Part shown: in pieces, positions 18,020 to 26,065 of the stretch | How the letters are laid out: each line of letters starts with the position of its first letter | How positions within the stretch are numbered: the stretch's first letter is position 1 | Source of the DNA: Oleiagrimonas sp963821885 | GTDB taxonomy: Bacteria > Pseudomonadota > Gammaproteobacteria > Xanthomonadales > Rhodanobacteraceae | Reading direction: 5' to 3' | Assembly: GCA_963821885.1 (NCBI GenBank) | Contig: CAWGFN010000002.1 | Coordinates: forward strand, 620,001-684,000 | Length of the DNA stretch: 64,000 nt | Position numbers and translations under genes: made by a program | The notes under the pieces: generated by a model | Databases searched by the model: none | What the model was told of the DNA's origin: nothing | What the model saw: the letters and a program-made list of their open reading frames with translations, nothing else

Positions 18020-18508
18020 ATGACCACGCCAGCCAGGATTCGACTCGAGGGCGGCTGCGACTGCCGCCGGATCCGCTACGCGATCGACGGACCGCCGATG
18101 TTCGTGCACTGCTGCCACTGCCGCTGGTGCCAGCGCGAGAGCGGCAGCGCCTTTGCCCTGAACGCGATGATCGAGACCGACCGCGTCACCCTGCTGGCCG
18201 AAGCCCCGGTGTACGTCGACACGCCGTCGGCCAGCGGCAAGGGCCAGCGCATCGCGCGCTGCCCCGACTGCCAGGTGGCGCTGTGGAGCCACTACGCCGG
18301 CGCCGGCCCGCGCGTGGCCTTCGTGCGCGTGGGCACCCTGGACGATCCCGACGCGCTGCCGCCGGACATCCACATCTTCACCGCGTCCAGGCAACCCTGG
18401 GTGGTGCTGCCCGAGGGCACGCCCGCGGTGCCGGTCTACTACGATCGCGAGCAGTATTGGCCGGCGGCGAGCCTGGCCCGCCGCCGCGCCCTGCTGGCCG
18501 GGGACTGA
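18020..18508 (+). CDS. GFA/CENP-V-domain protein (glutathione-dependent formaldehyde-activating family)
   Basis: This 162-residue zinc protein has the family's cysteine sets: GGCDCRRIRY near the N-terminus, HCCHCRWCQRESGSAF, and RCPDCQVALW, which supply ligands for two zinc ions. The founding member was described as speeding S-hydroxymethylglutathione formation; most homologues have no assigned function. It begins 14 bp after the hydrolase gene with a GGAGGG ribosome site and is probably the last gene of the hemH transcript. Confidence 0.85.
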   Translation: MTTPARIRLEGGCDCRRIRYAIDGPPMFVHCCHCRWCQRESGSAFALNAMIETDRVTLLAEAPVYVDTPSASGKGQRIARCPDCQVALWSHYAGAGPRVAFVRVGTLDDPDALPPDIHIFTASRQPWVVLPEGTPAVPVYYDREQYWPAASLARRRALLAGD

Positions 18509-18520
18509 CGCCCCCGGCCA
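18495..18520. terminator. Bidirectional terminator hairpin
   Basis: TGGCCGGGG and CCCCGGCCA form a perfect 9-bp stem around an 8-nt loop. It overlaps the stop codon of the GFA gene and lies 10 bp past the end of the convergent ABC permease gene, so it can serve both. No clear T-run is seen. Confidence 0.55.
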
Positions 18521-18529
18521 TCGCGTGGT

Positions 18530-19705
18530 TCAGGCCGAAATGGCCAGCCGCTCGGAGGCGTACACGCGGATCGTCACCAGGACCGCGACCAGCGCGGTGG
18601 CGAAACCGCTGGCCAGCACCAGCGTCACCTGCAATGGCGTCACCGTGCCGCCGCGCATCATCTCGGTGATGCCCAGCTGCTGGCCGAGCAAGGGCACCGC
18701 GTACATCCAGTTCATCGCCTTGATCGGCAGGAAGCTCAGGAGCATCGACGGCAGCATCGGCAGCAGCATCAGGATCGACAGGTAGGTCTGCGCTTCGCGA
18801 TAGCTCTTGGCGAAGGCCGACACCAGCGTCTGCAGCGAGGCGAACAGCGCCGCCAGCGGCAGCATCAGCACCAGCACCGTGCCGGCGAAGCCCGGCCCCA
18901 GGTCCAGCGTCATGCCCAGTTTCTCGGTCGGCAGGATGACGCCTGCGATGCTGAAGGCGATCAAACTGAGGATCAGGCTGGCGGTGGCGAAGGCGGCGGT
19001 GGCGCCGAGCTTGCCCAGCAGCACGCGCCAGCGCGCCACCGGATTGACGAACAGCGGCTCCAGCGACTTGCGTTCGCGCTCGCCGGCGGTCAGGTCGATG
19101 GAAAGGTACATGCCACCGATGAACACGCCGATGACGAAGAAGTACGGCATGAAGGCGAACAGCTGCCCGGCCCGCGACTGCGGCGTGGACTGGTCGCGCG
19201 AGGCGACCATGATCGGCGTGGCGGTGGTCGGCGACAGGCCGCGGGCCAGCAGCCGGATCGCGCCCTGGGTGCGCCCGTATTGCTTGAGCATGTTCTTGAG
19301 CCGCTTCACCGATGTGTTGGTGTCGCGCTGGGATTCGTCGTAGATGACCTCGACCTGGGCCGGCTCGCCCTTGCTCCAGGCCTTGCCGTAGCTGGCCGGG
19401 ATGCGCAGCACCACGTCGGCCAGCTGCTGCTTCACGGCTGCCTCGGGGTGCTCGATGGCCGGCTGCGGCACCAGGCCGTACTGCTCCAGCGCGTGCACCA
19501 GGTTGGGCGCGTGCTGGACGCCGATCACCGGCACCTTCAGCGGCTTCTCCGCCTTGTCCAGCTGCTTGTTGATGATGACGTTCATCAGCATCACGAACAG
19601 GAACGGACCCAGCAGCGGACCCATCACCAGCGCGCTCATGATGGTGCGGCGGTCGCGCAGGTTCTCGCGGACCTCTTTCAGGAAAACGGTCAGGGTAGCG
19701 TTCAT
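18530..19705 (-). CDS. ABC transporter permease, NatB type
   Basis: This 391-residue protein follows the NatB/ABC-2 layout: a first helix after VFLKEVRENLRDRRTIM, then a large extracytoplasmic domain (about residues 50-180, with the VRLKxxLKQYG-like segment KRLKNMLKQYGRTQ), then a block of about five helices. LTAGERERKSLEPLFVNPV is the coupling segment that contacts the ATPase. NatAB in Bacillus exports Na+; other members export antibiotics or peptides. Its start overlaps natA-like by 4 nt. Last gene of the five-gene operon. Confidence 0.85.
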   Translation of the reverse strand: MNATLTVFLKEVRENLRDRRTIMSALVMGPLLGPFLFVMLMNVIINKQLDKAEKPLKVPVIGVQHAPNLVHALEQYGLVPQPAIEHPEAAVKQQLADVVLRIPASYGKAWSKGEPAQVEVIYDESQRDTNTSVKRLKNMLKQYGRTQGAIRLLARGLSPTTATPIMVASRDQSTPQSRAGQLFAFMPYFFVIGVFIGGMYLSIDLTAGERERKSLEPLFVNPVARWRVLLGKLGATAAFATASLILSLIAFSIAGVILPTEKLGMTLDLGPGFAGTVLVLMLPLAALFASLQTLVSAFAKSYREAQTYLSILMLLPMLPSMLLSFLPIKAMNWMYAVPLLGQQLGITEMMRGGTVTPLQVTLVLASGFATALVAVLVTIRVYASERLAISA

Positions 19706-20436
19706 GCGGCCAGGCCCTCCTCGCTGCCGATGATCTTGACGAAGGCGTCCTCGAGGTTGGCCTCCCCGGTCTGTTCGCGCAGCTCGTCCGGCGTGGCGTC
19801 GGCGGCCACGCGTCCCCGGGCGATCACCACGATGCGGTCACACAGCGCGCCGACCTCCTGCATGATGTGGCTGGAGAACAGCACGCACTTGCCCTCGTCG
19901 CGCAGCTTGCGCATGAAGGCACGCATGGCGCGCGTGGCCATCACGTCCAGGCCGTTGGTCGGCTCGTCCAGGAGCACGTGGTCCGGGCCGTGCACCAGGG
20001 CGCGGGCGATGGCGGTCTTGACCCGCTGGCCCTGCGAGAAGCCCTCGGTGCGGCGGGCGGCGAAGTCGGCCATGCCCAGGGCCTCGATCAGGGCCTCGCG
20101 GGCGCTGGCGATCTCGGCTTCCGGCATGCCATGCAGACGCGCGAAGTAGTCGATGTTCTCGCGCGCCGTCAGGCGCTTGTACAGGCCGTGGGCATCGGGC
20201 AAAACGCCCAGCCGGCGGCGTACCGCGACCGGATCGACGGCGGCATCGATGCCGTCCACCAGCACCTGGCCGCTGTCGGGCTGCATCAGCGTGTAGAGCA
20301 TGCGCAGCGTGGTCGTCTTGCCGGCGCCGTTGGGGCCGAGCAGTCCGGTGATCTGGCCGTCGCGTGCGCTGAAGCTCACGCCGTCGACGGCCTTGACCTC
20401 ACCGAAGGCCTTGTGAAGGTCCCTGACCTCGATCAT
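19702..20436 (-). CDS. ABC transporter ATPase, NatA type
   Basis: This 244-residue protein has Walker A GLLGPNGAGKTTTL, a signature segment that reads FSQGQRVKTAIARAL (SxGQ form instead of LSGGQ), Walker B HVLLDEPTNGLD and the switch FSSHIMQEV. FSxGQxxK with EPTNGLD is typical of NatA-like exporters. It energises the NatB-like permease directly downstream. ATGA overlaps tie it to both neighbours (20433-20436 and 19702-19705), so the protein ratio is probably set by coupled translation. Confidence 0.9.
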   Translation of the reverse strand: MIEVRDLHKAFGEVKAVDGVSFSARDGQITGLLGPNGAGKTTTLRMLYTLMQPDSGQVLVDGIDAAVDPVAVRRRLGVLPDAHGLYKRLTARENIDYFARLHGMPEAEIASAREALIEALGMADFAARRTEGFSQGQRVKTAIARALVHGPDHVLLDEPTNGLDVMATRAMRAFMRKLRDEGKCVLFSSHIMQEVGALCDRIVVIARGRVAADATPDELREQTGEANLEDAFVKIIGSEEGLAA

Positions 20437-22010
20437 GGCGTGGCTCCGTTGAAGTTGATGTAGGCGGGAATCGGCTGCAGCCGATCGAGACAGCTGGCAT
20501 CGAGCGTCTTGGGATCGGCGGTGTCGATGAAGTGGCCGACCACCTTGGGCATGCAGCCGCGGGTGAATTCGGAGTGGCCCTGGCCCTTGAGCACCAGCTG
20601 GCGGGCGTCGGAAAGTTCGCCGACGATCTGCTTGCCCCAGGACGGCGGCGTCACCGGATCGAGCTCGCCGGACAGCACCAGGGTCGGGATCGAACCGCGC
20701 AAGGGCTGGTGGAAATCGGCCGGGCGCTTTCCGTGTGGCCAGATGGCGCACCGTGCCTTGAGCTGCTCGATGAACAGGTTGCCCAGCATGGTGTCCTGGT
20801 CCTGCGGACGCTCGTGGATCATGTCGGCGTCCTCGCTGCAGGTCACGCTCAGGCCCATGCCGGAACTGATGTCGCTGCCCAGGTCGCCGCTGATCAGGTT
20901 CTCCTGGCCCAGCAACGGTCCGGGGTCGCCCTTCAGCGCCGAATCGATGCTCAGCGGCAGCAGCGCGATGGTTTCCGGGGCGTAGGCGAACAGCCGCACC
21001 ACCATCACCAGGGACTTCTCGTTGAGCATGCGCTTGACCGGCTCGTAGGTGCGCGGATCGCGCACCGTGACCTCGTGCGGGTTCGCGCGCACCTGCGCAC
21101 GCAGCTTCTGCAGGCTCTGCCAGGGATCGCCGAAGCGCTTCTTGCAGGCCGCATCGGACGTGCACATGGCGAAGTCCTTCTTCAGCGCCTCGTCCAGGTG
21201 TACGCCGGTGTTTTGCCCCAGTATGGCTGTGTTGGGCACCGCCGAGTCGAGCACGATGCTGCGCACCGCATCCGGATGCCGCATGGCGTACTGCTGCGCC
21301 ATGCGGGTGCCGTAGGACACGCCCAGCAGGTCGAACTTCGGCGCGCCCAGCGCCTGGCGCACGGCCTCCAGGTCGGCCACCGCGTCGGTGGTGGTGTAGA
21401 AGCGCGGATCGGATGTCTTCTCCACTTCCACCAGGCACTTTTTCATGTAGGCCTGCATGGCCGACAGGTCCTGGCTGTAGTCGATCTTCTTGTCGAGCTT
21501 CTTTTCGGTCTCGGGGCACGTGAGCTGATGCGAGTCTCCGGTGCCGCGCTGGTCGAGCAGCACGATGTCGTGGTGCTTGTGCATGGCATCGAAGAATTTC
21601 GAGGTCATCACGTACTCGCGGGTGGCCGCCTGGCCGGGGCCGCCGGCCAGGAACACCACCATGTCCGGATCGGGCACCGCGGCCTCGCTGCGCACCACGG
21701 CCAGCTTCAGGTTGATCTTGCGGCCATCCGGATCGGCGCGGTTCTCAGGCACCTGGAACGGCGAGCACCACGCCGCGGCGCGGGCACCGGTCCCCGGACG
21801 GGTCAACTCGCAGGGCTTGAACGTGAGACTGCCACGCTTCCAGACCCGCGGCGTGGCCACCACCTTGATCGGCTTGGCCGGAGCAGACGTCGATGCCGAA
21901 CTGGCGGCGGCCTGTTGCTGTTGCTTGTGCTTCATCGCATGCCTGCCGCCGAAGATGGCGACCGCGACGGCGGCAAATATGGCGATGCGTACGCCTGGTT
22001 TCATTTTCAC
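20433..22010 (-). CDS. TAP-like alpha/beta hydrolase (peptidase S33 family)
   Basis: This 525-residue protein starts with the GTG at 22010, which overlaps the regulator's TGA (GTGA) and sits behind GGAGG. The N-terminal signal anchor reads IAIFAAVAVAIF. The catalytic domain shows an oxyanion-type LAGGPGQAA, DQRGTGDS, the nucleophile elbow GVSYGTR (Ser232), Asp451 in GELDPVTPP and His479 in GQGHSEF. This resembles the tripeptidyl aminopeptidases of Streptomyces and related exported hydrolases. Four or more Cys in the lid suggest disulfides. The enzyme would act in the periplasm. Co-expression with an exporter suggests it acts on the same compound; that is inference. Confidence 0.85.
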   Translation of the reverse strand: MKMKPGVRIAIFAAVAVAIFGGRHAMKHKQQQQAAASSASTSAPAKPIKVVATPRVWKRGSLTFKPCELTRPGTGARAAAWCSPFQVPENRADPDGRKINLKLAVVRSEAAVPDPDMVVFLAGGPGQAATREYVMTSKFFDAMHKHHDIVLLDQRGTGDSHQLTCPETEKKLDKKIDYSQDLSAMQAYMKKCLVEVEKTSDPRFYTTTDAVADLEAVRQALGAPKFDLLGVSYGTRMAQQYAMRHPDAVRSIVLDSAVPNTAILGQNTGVHLDEALKKDFAMCTSDAACKKRFGDPWQSLQKLRAQVRANPHEVTVRDPRTYEPVKRMLNEKSLVMVVRLFAYAPETIALLPLSIDSALKGDPGPLLGQENLISGDLGSDISSGMGLSVTCSEDADMIHERPQDQDTMLGNLFIEQLKARCAIWPHGKRPADFHQPLRGSIPTLVLSGELDPVTPPSWGKQIVGELSDARQLVLKGQGHSEFTRGCMPKVVGHFIDTADPKTLDASCLDRLQPIPAYINFNGATP

Positions 22011-22207
22011 GTTTGATCCTCCGGATCAAAGATGGATTCGATGGAAAGTTCGAAGATCGATGCGATGCGGAACGCCAGCGGCAGGCTGGGGTCGTAGCGG
22101 CCGGTCTCGATGGCGTTGACGGTCTGCCGCGAGACATCGAGCTGATCGGCCAGCGCCGCCTGCGACCAGCCACGTTCGGCACGCAATGCGCGGATGCGGT
22201 TCTTCAT
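22007..22207 (-). CDS. XRE-family HTH regulator
   Basis: This 66-residue protein is almost entirely a helix-turn-helix of the XRE/Cro type: RIRALRAERGWSQAALADQL, then DVSRQTVNAIETGRYDPSLPLAFRIASIF. The form is typical of small regulators encoded beside a membrane protein. It overlaps both neighbours by 4 nt (22204-22207 and 22007-22010). The two inverted repeats upstream of the operon (22849-22912) are the natural candidate operators, implying autoregulation. Confidence 0.92.
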   Translation of the reverse strand: MKNRIRALRAERGWSQAALADQLDVSRQTVNAIETGRYDPSLPLAFRIASIFELSIESIFDPEDQT

Positions 22208-22797
22208 TGGCCCTGGTACCGCCGGCGCACCCACCACAGCGCCAACCCGTAGGCCAGGAACAGGCCGGGCAGCACCATCAGCAGGGCATTGTCGAAATGG
22301 AACACGCCGGCCACGTGCAGGAACCCGGCGGTGAAGCTGAGCAGGCCGACGCTGATGCTGGCGATCGATATCGCCTCCAGCTGCATGCGCCGCTCCAGTT
22401 CGTCGCCGTCCAGCAGCTTGCGCACCATGGCGCGCACCACGAACACGATGGGCAGCACCGGGAGCAGCGCGATCAGCGCGCGCAGCAGGTCGGACTCGAC
22501 CAGGCCCAGCAGCGGCTTGAAGGCGAACACCATGACGAGGTAGGCGAGCATGGCGAAAAAGAACTCGCGCAGGTAACGGCGCTGGCTGCGGCGCATGGGC
22601 TCGTCGCTGGCGAAGTAGGCACTGCCCAGCCAGATCGCGCCAATCAGCAGCATCACCGTGCCAAGTCGGCCGGCGGCGGCCCAGCCCAGCCCGGCGTCGA
22701 GGCCCAGGGCCGCCATGCCGCCCAGTACCGAAACCCAGCCGCTGAGGCGCAGCATGCGCTTGCGGCTCATGGGTCGTGGTTGATGATCGCCGTTCAT
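22204..22797 (-). CDS. Multi-pass membrane protein, first gene of the XRE-TAP-NatAB operon
   Basis: This 197-residue protein starts with the ATG at 22797 behind GGAGC; an in-frame ATG 24 nt upstream lacks a good site. About six transmembrane segments come in two groups: near residues 20-60, then 90-130, then 150-190. Between them is the charged loop KLLDGDELERRMQLEA. Similar membrane proteins are often paired with a small XRE regulator in Proteobacteria and may act as its sensor or anti-regulator; this is inference. No enzyme motif is visible. Confidence 0.75.
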   Translation of the reverse strand: MNGDHQPRPMSRKRMLRLSGWVSVLGGMAALGLDAGLGWAAAGRLGTVMLLIGAIWLGSAYFASDEPMRRSQRRYLREFFFAMLAYLVMVFAFKPLLGLVESDLLRALIALLPVLPIVFVVRAMVRKLLDGDELERRMQLEAISIASISVGLLSFTAGFLHVAGVFHFDNALLMVLPGLFLAYGLALWWVRRRYQGQ

Positions 22798-22848
22798 GGA
22801 TCTGCTCCGCTTGGGTGGCATCCGGCCGTCGTGGCCGGGTGCACGTCA

Positions 22849-22866
22849 TGTAAAGTGTGCTTTACA
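22849..22866. promoter_or_regulatory. Operator 1, perfect inverted repeat
   Basis: TGTAAAG-tgtg-CTTTACA is a perfect 7-bp inverted repeat with a 4-nt spacer. It lies 52 bp upstream of the first gene of the XRE operon. A second, imperfect copy lies 46 bp away. The spacing and symmetry fit a small XRE dimer. Confidence 0.65.
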
Positions 22867-22894
22867 AGCGGAGTGTGCGCGGGGTTCCGCGCCA

Positions 22895-22912
22895 TGTCAA
22901 GTTTCTTTTACA
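22895..22912 (-). promoter_or_regulatory. Operator 2, overlapping a TTGACA -35 element
   Basis: TGTCAAG-tttc-TTTTACA repeats operator 1 with two changes and the same 4-nt spacer. Read on the minus strand it contains TTGACA, a perfect -35 element pointing into the XRE operon; CACACT lies 17 nt further on as a weak -10. A repressor bound here would block RNA polymerase. Confidence 0.55.
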
Positions 22913-22972
22913 TTCCGACCCGCGTCATCCAGGCAGGTCTCCATTCCGGGCCCTTGCAGCCCGGCTGGGCGA

Positions 22973-22994
22973 CCCCGTCCCGCGCGGGACGGGG
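22973..22994 (-). terminator. Hairpin after the DUF3617 gene
   Basis: CCCCGTCCCGC and GCGGGACGGGG form a perfect self-complementary 22-bp palindrome, 10 bp past the stop of the DUF3617 gene. There is no T-run. It is likely a terminator or a 3'-end stabiliser. Confidence 0.5.
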
Positions 22995-23004
22995 CCGAGC
23001 GCGG

Positions 23005-23493
23005 TCAGTCTTCCTTGCACATGCCGCTGCGGGCGCCATTGACGTCGACCGTCATGTGCATCTCGCGCGGCGACATGCTACCGATGGTCAGTTTCTGCGT
23101 CACGTTGCCATGGGCCTTGAAGGTGTCGCCCTTGTCGCCGGCCGACAACAGGAAATCCTCCTTGATGTGGCTGGTCATGCCGCGCGCCCTGGTCTCGCAG
23201 GTCATTACCGTGTGGTAACCCTTCTTGTCGTAGCTCAACTTGGGCTTGGAGCAGGTGGTCTCGCCATGCTGGGCACGCGGCATCAGCGAGGATGCAGCGT
23301 CGCGGTCGTCCTTCACGCAGACCTTCCAGTCCTTGTTGATGGTACGGCCGGCCATCATGCCGTCGGTGATCCTGACCACCGAGTGGTAGGACCATTCGCC
23401 CTTCTGCAGGCGGGTCGGCGGCGGCGTATCGGCGGCGAACAGGGCCGTGGAAACCAGCGACAGCGCGGCAAGCGCGAGCAACGAACGTTTCAT
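23005..23493 (-). CDS. DUF3617-type secreted protein
   Basis: This 162-residue protein starts with the ATG at 23493. The signal peptide is LLALAALSLVSTALFA, cleaved before ADT. The mature part starts with LQKGEWSYHSVVRITDGMMAG, the DUF3617 pattern (GxWxxxxx), and has four Cys (VCVKDD, TTCSKP, TCETR, GMCKED) placed for two disulfides. DUF3617 proteins are periplasmic and uncharacterised. It is downstream of the Tad operon on the same strand but 113 bp away, so probably a separate unit. Confidence 0.78.
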   Translation of the reverse strand: MKRSLLALAALSLVSTALFAADTPPPTRLQKGEWSYHSVVRITDGMMAGRTINKDWKVCVKDDRDAASSLMPRAQHGETTCSKPKLSYDKKGYHTVMTCETRARGMTSHIKEDFLLSAGDKGDTFKAHGNVTQKLTIGSMSPREMHMTVDVNGARSGMCKED

Positions 23494-23605
23494 GCAAACT
23501 CCTTGTAGTGAACCCGGACCCGTCGCGCGCAGGTTCGCGGACGGCGCCCTTGAAGTGCAACACAATCCGACGGCACCGTGGCTGAACGGCGTGGCCCGTG
23601 ATGGC

Positions 23606-24352
23606 CTACAACGGCGAGCACAACCCGATGGATTCCAGGGTCGAGGACTTGCGCGCGGGCGACTGCATCAGCACGGTCGCGTCCGATTGCAACGGCGTTC
23701 CGCCATTGCTGTAGCACAGGCTGTCGAAGCTCAGGCCCGAACCGTGCAGCGACTTCAGCAGGGTGCTGATCGTCGGCACGATCAGCTTGTAGCAGAAATG
23801 CACGCGGACCTTCAGCAGGTTGGCGTCCTGGATCGTCTGCCCCGAACTCGACCCCACCGAAGTGTTGCGGTAGAGCAGTCGGCTGTTGGGGATTTCCGTC
23901 TTGCCATTCACCGACGCACCGAAATCGGCGAAGGATTTGCTGCTCGGGTTGAGCAGGTCGATGGACACGTTGCCCGGACCACCGAAGGTGCCTTCCATGG
24001 TCGCGATCCAGGCGCGCGTGCGCGCCTCGGTGTAGCCGAGCACGCTGGTGTTGTCGCCCGAGCCCTGGTACAGCGGCGTCAGGCCCTTGACCACGCCGCG
24101 ACGGATCGCGCACAGGCTGGCATTGCTCACGGCGCCCTGGCGGGCACCGGTGAAGGCGGCCTGGTTCAGGGTGGCCTTGGCCATGTAGATCAGGGCGAAC
24201 TGCAGGGTGCCCAGGATCAGCAGCAGCAGGATCGGAATGATGATCACGAATTCGGTGATCGACTGGCCGCGCGCACCGCGGCGCATGCCGATGCCACGCA
24301 TCCCGCGCGCCCGTGTCGGCTGGCGATGCTCGGTGAATGCCGTGCGAGTCAT
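23606..24352 (-). CDS. tadE: TadE-family minor pilin
   Basis: This 248-residue pseudopilin has a class III leader: basic residues then RGQSITEFVIIIPILLLLIL, cut by the Tad prepilin peptidase before the hydrophobic segment. The C-terminal region lies in the periplasm and has three Cys. TadE proteins are needed to start or anchor the Flp pilus. It is the last gene of the Tad operon and overlaps tadD by 4 nt. The ATG at 24352 gives MTRTAF; the N-terminal extension is longer than usual. Confidence 0.85.
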   Translation of the reverse strand: MTRTAFTEHRQPTRARGMRGIGMRRGARGQSITEFVIIIPILLLLILGTLQFALIYMAKATLNQAAFTGARQGAVSNASLCAIRRGVVKGLTPLYQGSGDNTSVLGYTEARTRAWIATMEGTFGGPGNVSIDLLNPSSKSFADFGASVNGKTEIPNSRLLYRNTSVGSSSGQTIQDANLLKVRVHFCYKLIVPTISTLLKSLHGSGLSFDSLCYSNGGTPLQSDATVLMQSPARKSSTLESIGLCSPL

Positions 24353-24834
24353 GGCGTGCACTCCGGCTGCTTGCCGTTGCTGTCCTTCTCGAGCACGGCC
24401 AGCCATGCCAGACGGCAGGCCAGCTGCCGCGCCTGTGGCGATTGCGGTGGCAGCATGCCGTATTCGGCCTGCATCGTCGCGTGGGCCTGGCGCAGGCGGA
24501 TCAGCGCCAGGTTGTGCAGGGCTTCGGTATCGCCCCGGTTGATCTCCAGGGCGCGCCGGTAGGCCTGCTCGGCGGGTTCGGGCTCATTGGCCATCAGATG
24601 CAGATTGCCGATACGCGTCCAGGCAGCGGCATCCTCGGGCATCGCGCGCACATAGGCCTCGTACGAGGCCAGCGCGGTCGCGCGGTCGCCCGCGGCATAG
24701 GCCTGCTCAGCGCGGGTCTTCATCTGCAGCACCTGCACGGTGCGCGTGCCATTGCCCAGTTGCGCGGCGCAACCGCTGGCGGCCGCGGCGGCAAGAAGCA
24801 TCACCACCAGGGGTATCCAGCGACGCAGTCTCAT
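24349..24834 (-). CDS. tadD: TadD-like TPR lipoprotein
   Basis: This 161-residue protein has a lipoprotein signal (VVMLLAAAAASGC, lipobox ASGC). Two to three TPR repeats follow: AEQAYAAGDRATALASYEAY, DAAAWTRIGNLHLMANEPEPAEQAYRRAL and DTEALHNLALIRLRQA. TadD is the pilotin-like outer-membrane lipoprotein that helps assemble the secretin. It overlaps tadE and the DUF192 gene by 4 nt each. Confidence 0.85.
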   Translation of the reverse strand: MRLRRWIPLVVMLLAAAAASGCAAQLGNGTRTVQVLQMKTRAEQAYAAGDRATALASYEAYVRAMPEDAAAWTRIGNLHLMANEPEPAEQAYRRALEINRGDTEALHNLALIRLRQAHATMQAEYGMLPPQSPQARQLACRLAWLAVLEKDSNGKQPECTP

Positions 24835-25190
24835 GCGGGTACTCCATAGTCGACGTGCAGATGCGATTGCTCGGCCAGGCCCAGGCGGTCGGCCTCGCCC
24901 GCGGCCAGTTCCAGCACGCCGTGGGCGCGCATGCAGGACGCCGCGCGCAGTGGTTTCAAAGCGCGCACGATGCGCAGCACGATGCCGTCACGGCCGAGGA
25001 ACACGGCATCGATGGGATAGCGCATGCCCACCGTGTGAATCGAGTTGCAGGGCTTGATCAGCAGGCCGTCGCCGGCCTTGAGCGCCGCGCGCCCGAGCAG
25101 GCCGCGCATGCGCTCGAAGGAATTGCTGGCCGATGCCAGTCGCGGCACCACCACATCGCCTTCGCCATCGATGATGCGCCCGTACTTCAA
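24831..25190 (-). CDS. DUF192 protein inside the Tad operon
   Basis: This 119-residue protein carries the DUF192 signature: ERMRGLLGRAALKAGDGLLI, CNSIHTVGMRYPIDAVFLGRDG and ARGVLELAAG-like HGVLELAAGEADRLGL. The family fold is a small beta-barrel of unknown function; many members are exported, but no signal peptide is visible here. ATGA overlaps with tadC and tadD show it is translated as part of the pilus operon, which suggests a pilus-related role. That link is inference. Confidence 0.85.
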   Translation of the reverse strand: MKYGRIIDGEGDVVVPRLASASNSFERMRGLLGRAALKAGDGLLIKPCNSIHTVGMRYPIDAVFLGRDGIVLRIVRALKPLRAASCMRAHGVLELAAGEADRLGLAEQSHLHVDYGVPA

Positions 25191-26065
25191 AACAACCCCT
25201 GCTGCTTGACCATCATCACGATCGGGAACGCCAGGATGATGAAGGTGGTGGGGAAGATGAACAGCACCAGCGGCAGGATCAGCTTGACCGGCGCCTCCAT
25301 GGCCAGCTTCTCGGCGCGCTGGAAGCGTTCGCTGCGGCGACGCTCGGCCTGCATGCGCAACACCTTGCCGATGCTGGCGCCGACCTGCTCGGCCTGCACG
25401 ATGGCCGACACGAACGAGGACACCTCGGGAATGCGCAGGCGCTCTTCCATGCGCTTGAGCGCATCGGAGCGGCTCAGGCCCGCGCGCACGTCGCGCAGCA
25501 CCAGGAAGAACTCCTGGCGCAGCGGTCCCTTGGGACCCTTTTCCACCGTCTGCGACAGGGCATTGGTGAAGTTCATGCCGGCCTCGACGCCAAGCACGAT
25601 GTAGTCGATGAAGACCGGCAGCTCCTTGAGGATGCCCTTGCGCCGGGTGCTGAAGCGGCTGCGCAACCAGTGGATCGGATAGAACAGGCCCAGCAGGGCG
25701 CCAAAGGCCGCCAGGCCCATGGTCAGGCTCGGGCTGATGCCGCTGACCAGGAATCCGATCAGCGAACCGGCAAGCACCGAGGAGATGATCAGCACGGCGC
25801 AGAATTCCTCCGCCGTGAGCATGTAGTTGGCGCCGGCGCGGGCAATCTGCTGGTACAGGCTTTCCAGCATCGGCGCGGGCATGCGCGAACCGAAATAGTT
25901 GGACACGAAGCGGATCAGCGGCCAGCCGGCGCGCAGCACCGACGGCAGTGGGTCCAGGTAATCGCGATCCTCGTCCGGCACCTGCCAGTGCAGGCCGGCG
26001 AGCGCCCAGATCAGGCCGACGATGGCGGCGATGATGAATAATGCAATGAGGATGATGAGAATCAT
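25187..26065 (-). CDS. tadC: Tad platform protein TadC
   Basis: This 292-residue inner-membrane protein has the type II secretion F (GspF) domain: ELPVFIDYIVLGVEAGMNFTNAL followed by KGPLRQEFFLVLRDVRAGLSR and SSFVSAIVQAEQVGASIG. Helices lie at the N-terminus, near residues 95-135, and at the C-terminus (KLILPLVLFIFPTTFIILAF). TadC and TadB together form the platform on which the TadA ATPase drives pilin insertion. It overlaps tadB and the DUF192 gene by 4 nt. Confidence 0.93.
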   Translation of the reverse strand: MILIILIALFIIAAIVGLIWALAGLHWQVPDEDRDYLDPLPSVLRAGWPLIRFVSNYFGSRMPAPMLESLYQQIARAGANYMLTAEEFCAVLIISSVLAGSLIGFLVSGISPSLTMGLAAFGALLGLFYPIHWLRSRFSTRRKGILKELPVFIDYIVLGVEAGMNFTNALSQTVEKGPKGPLRQEFFLVLRDVRAGLSRSDALKRMEERLRIPEVSSFVSAIVQAEQVGASIGKVLRMQAERRRSERFQRAEKLAMEAPVKLILPLVLFIFPTTFIILAFPIVMMVKQQGLF

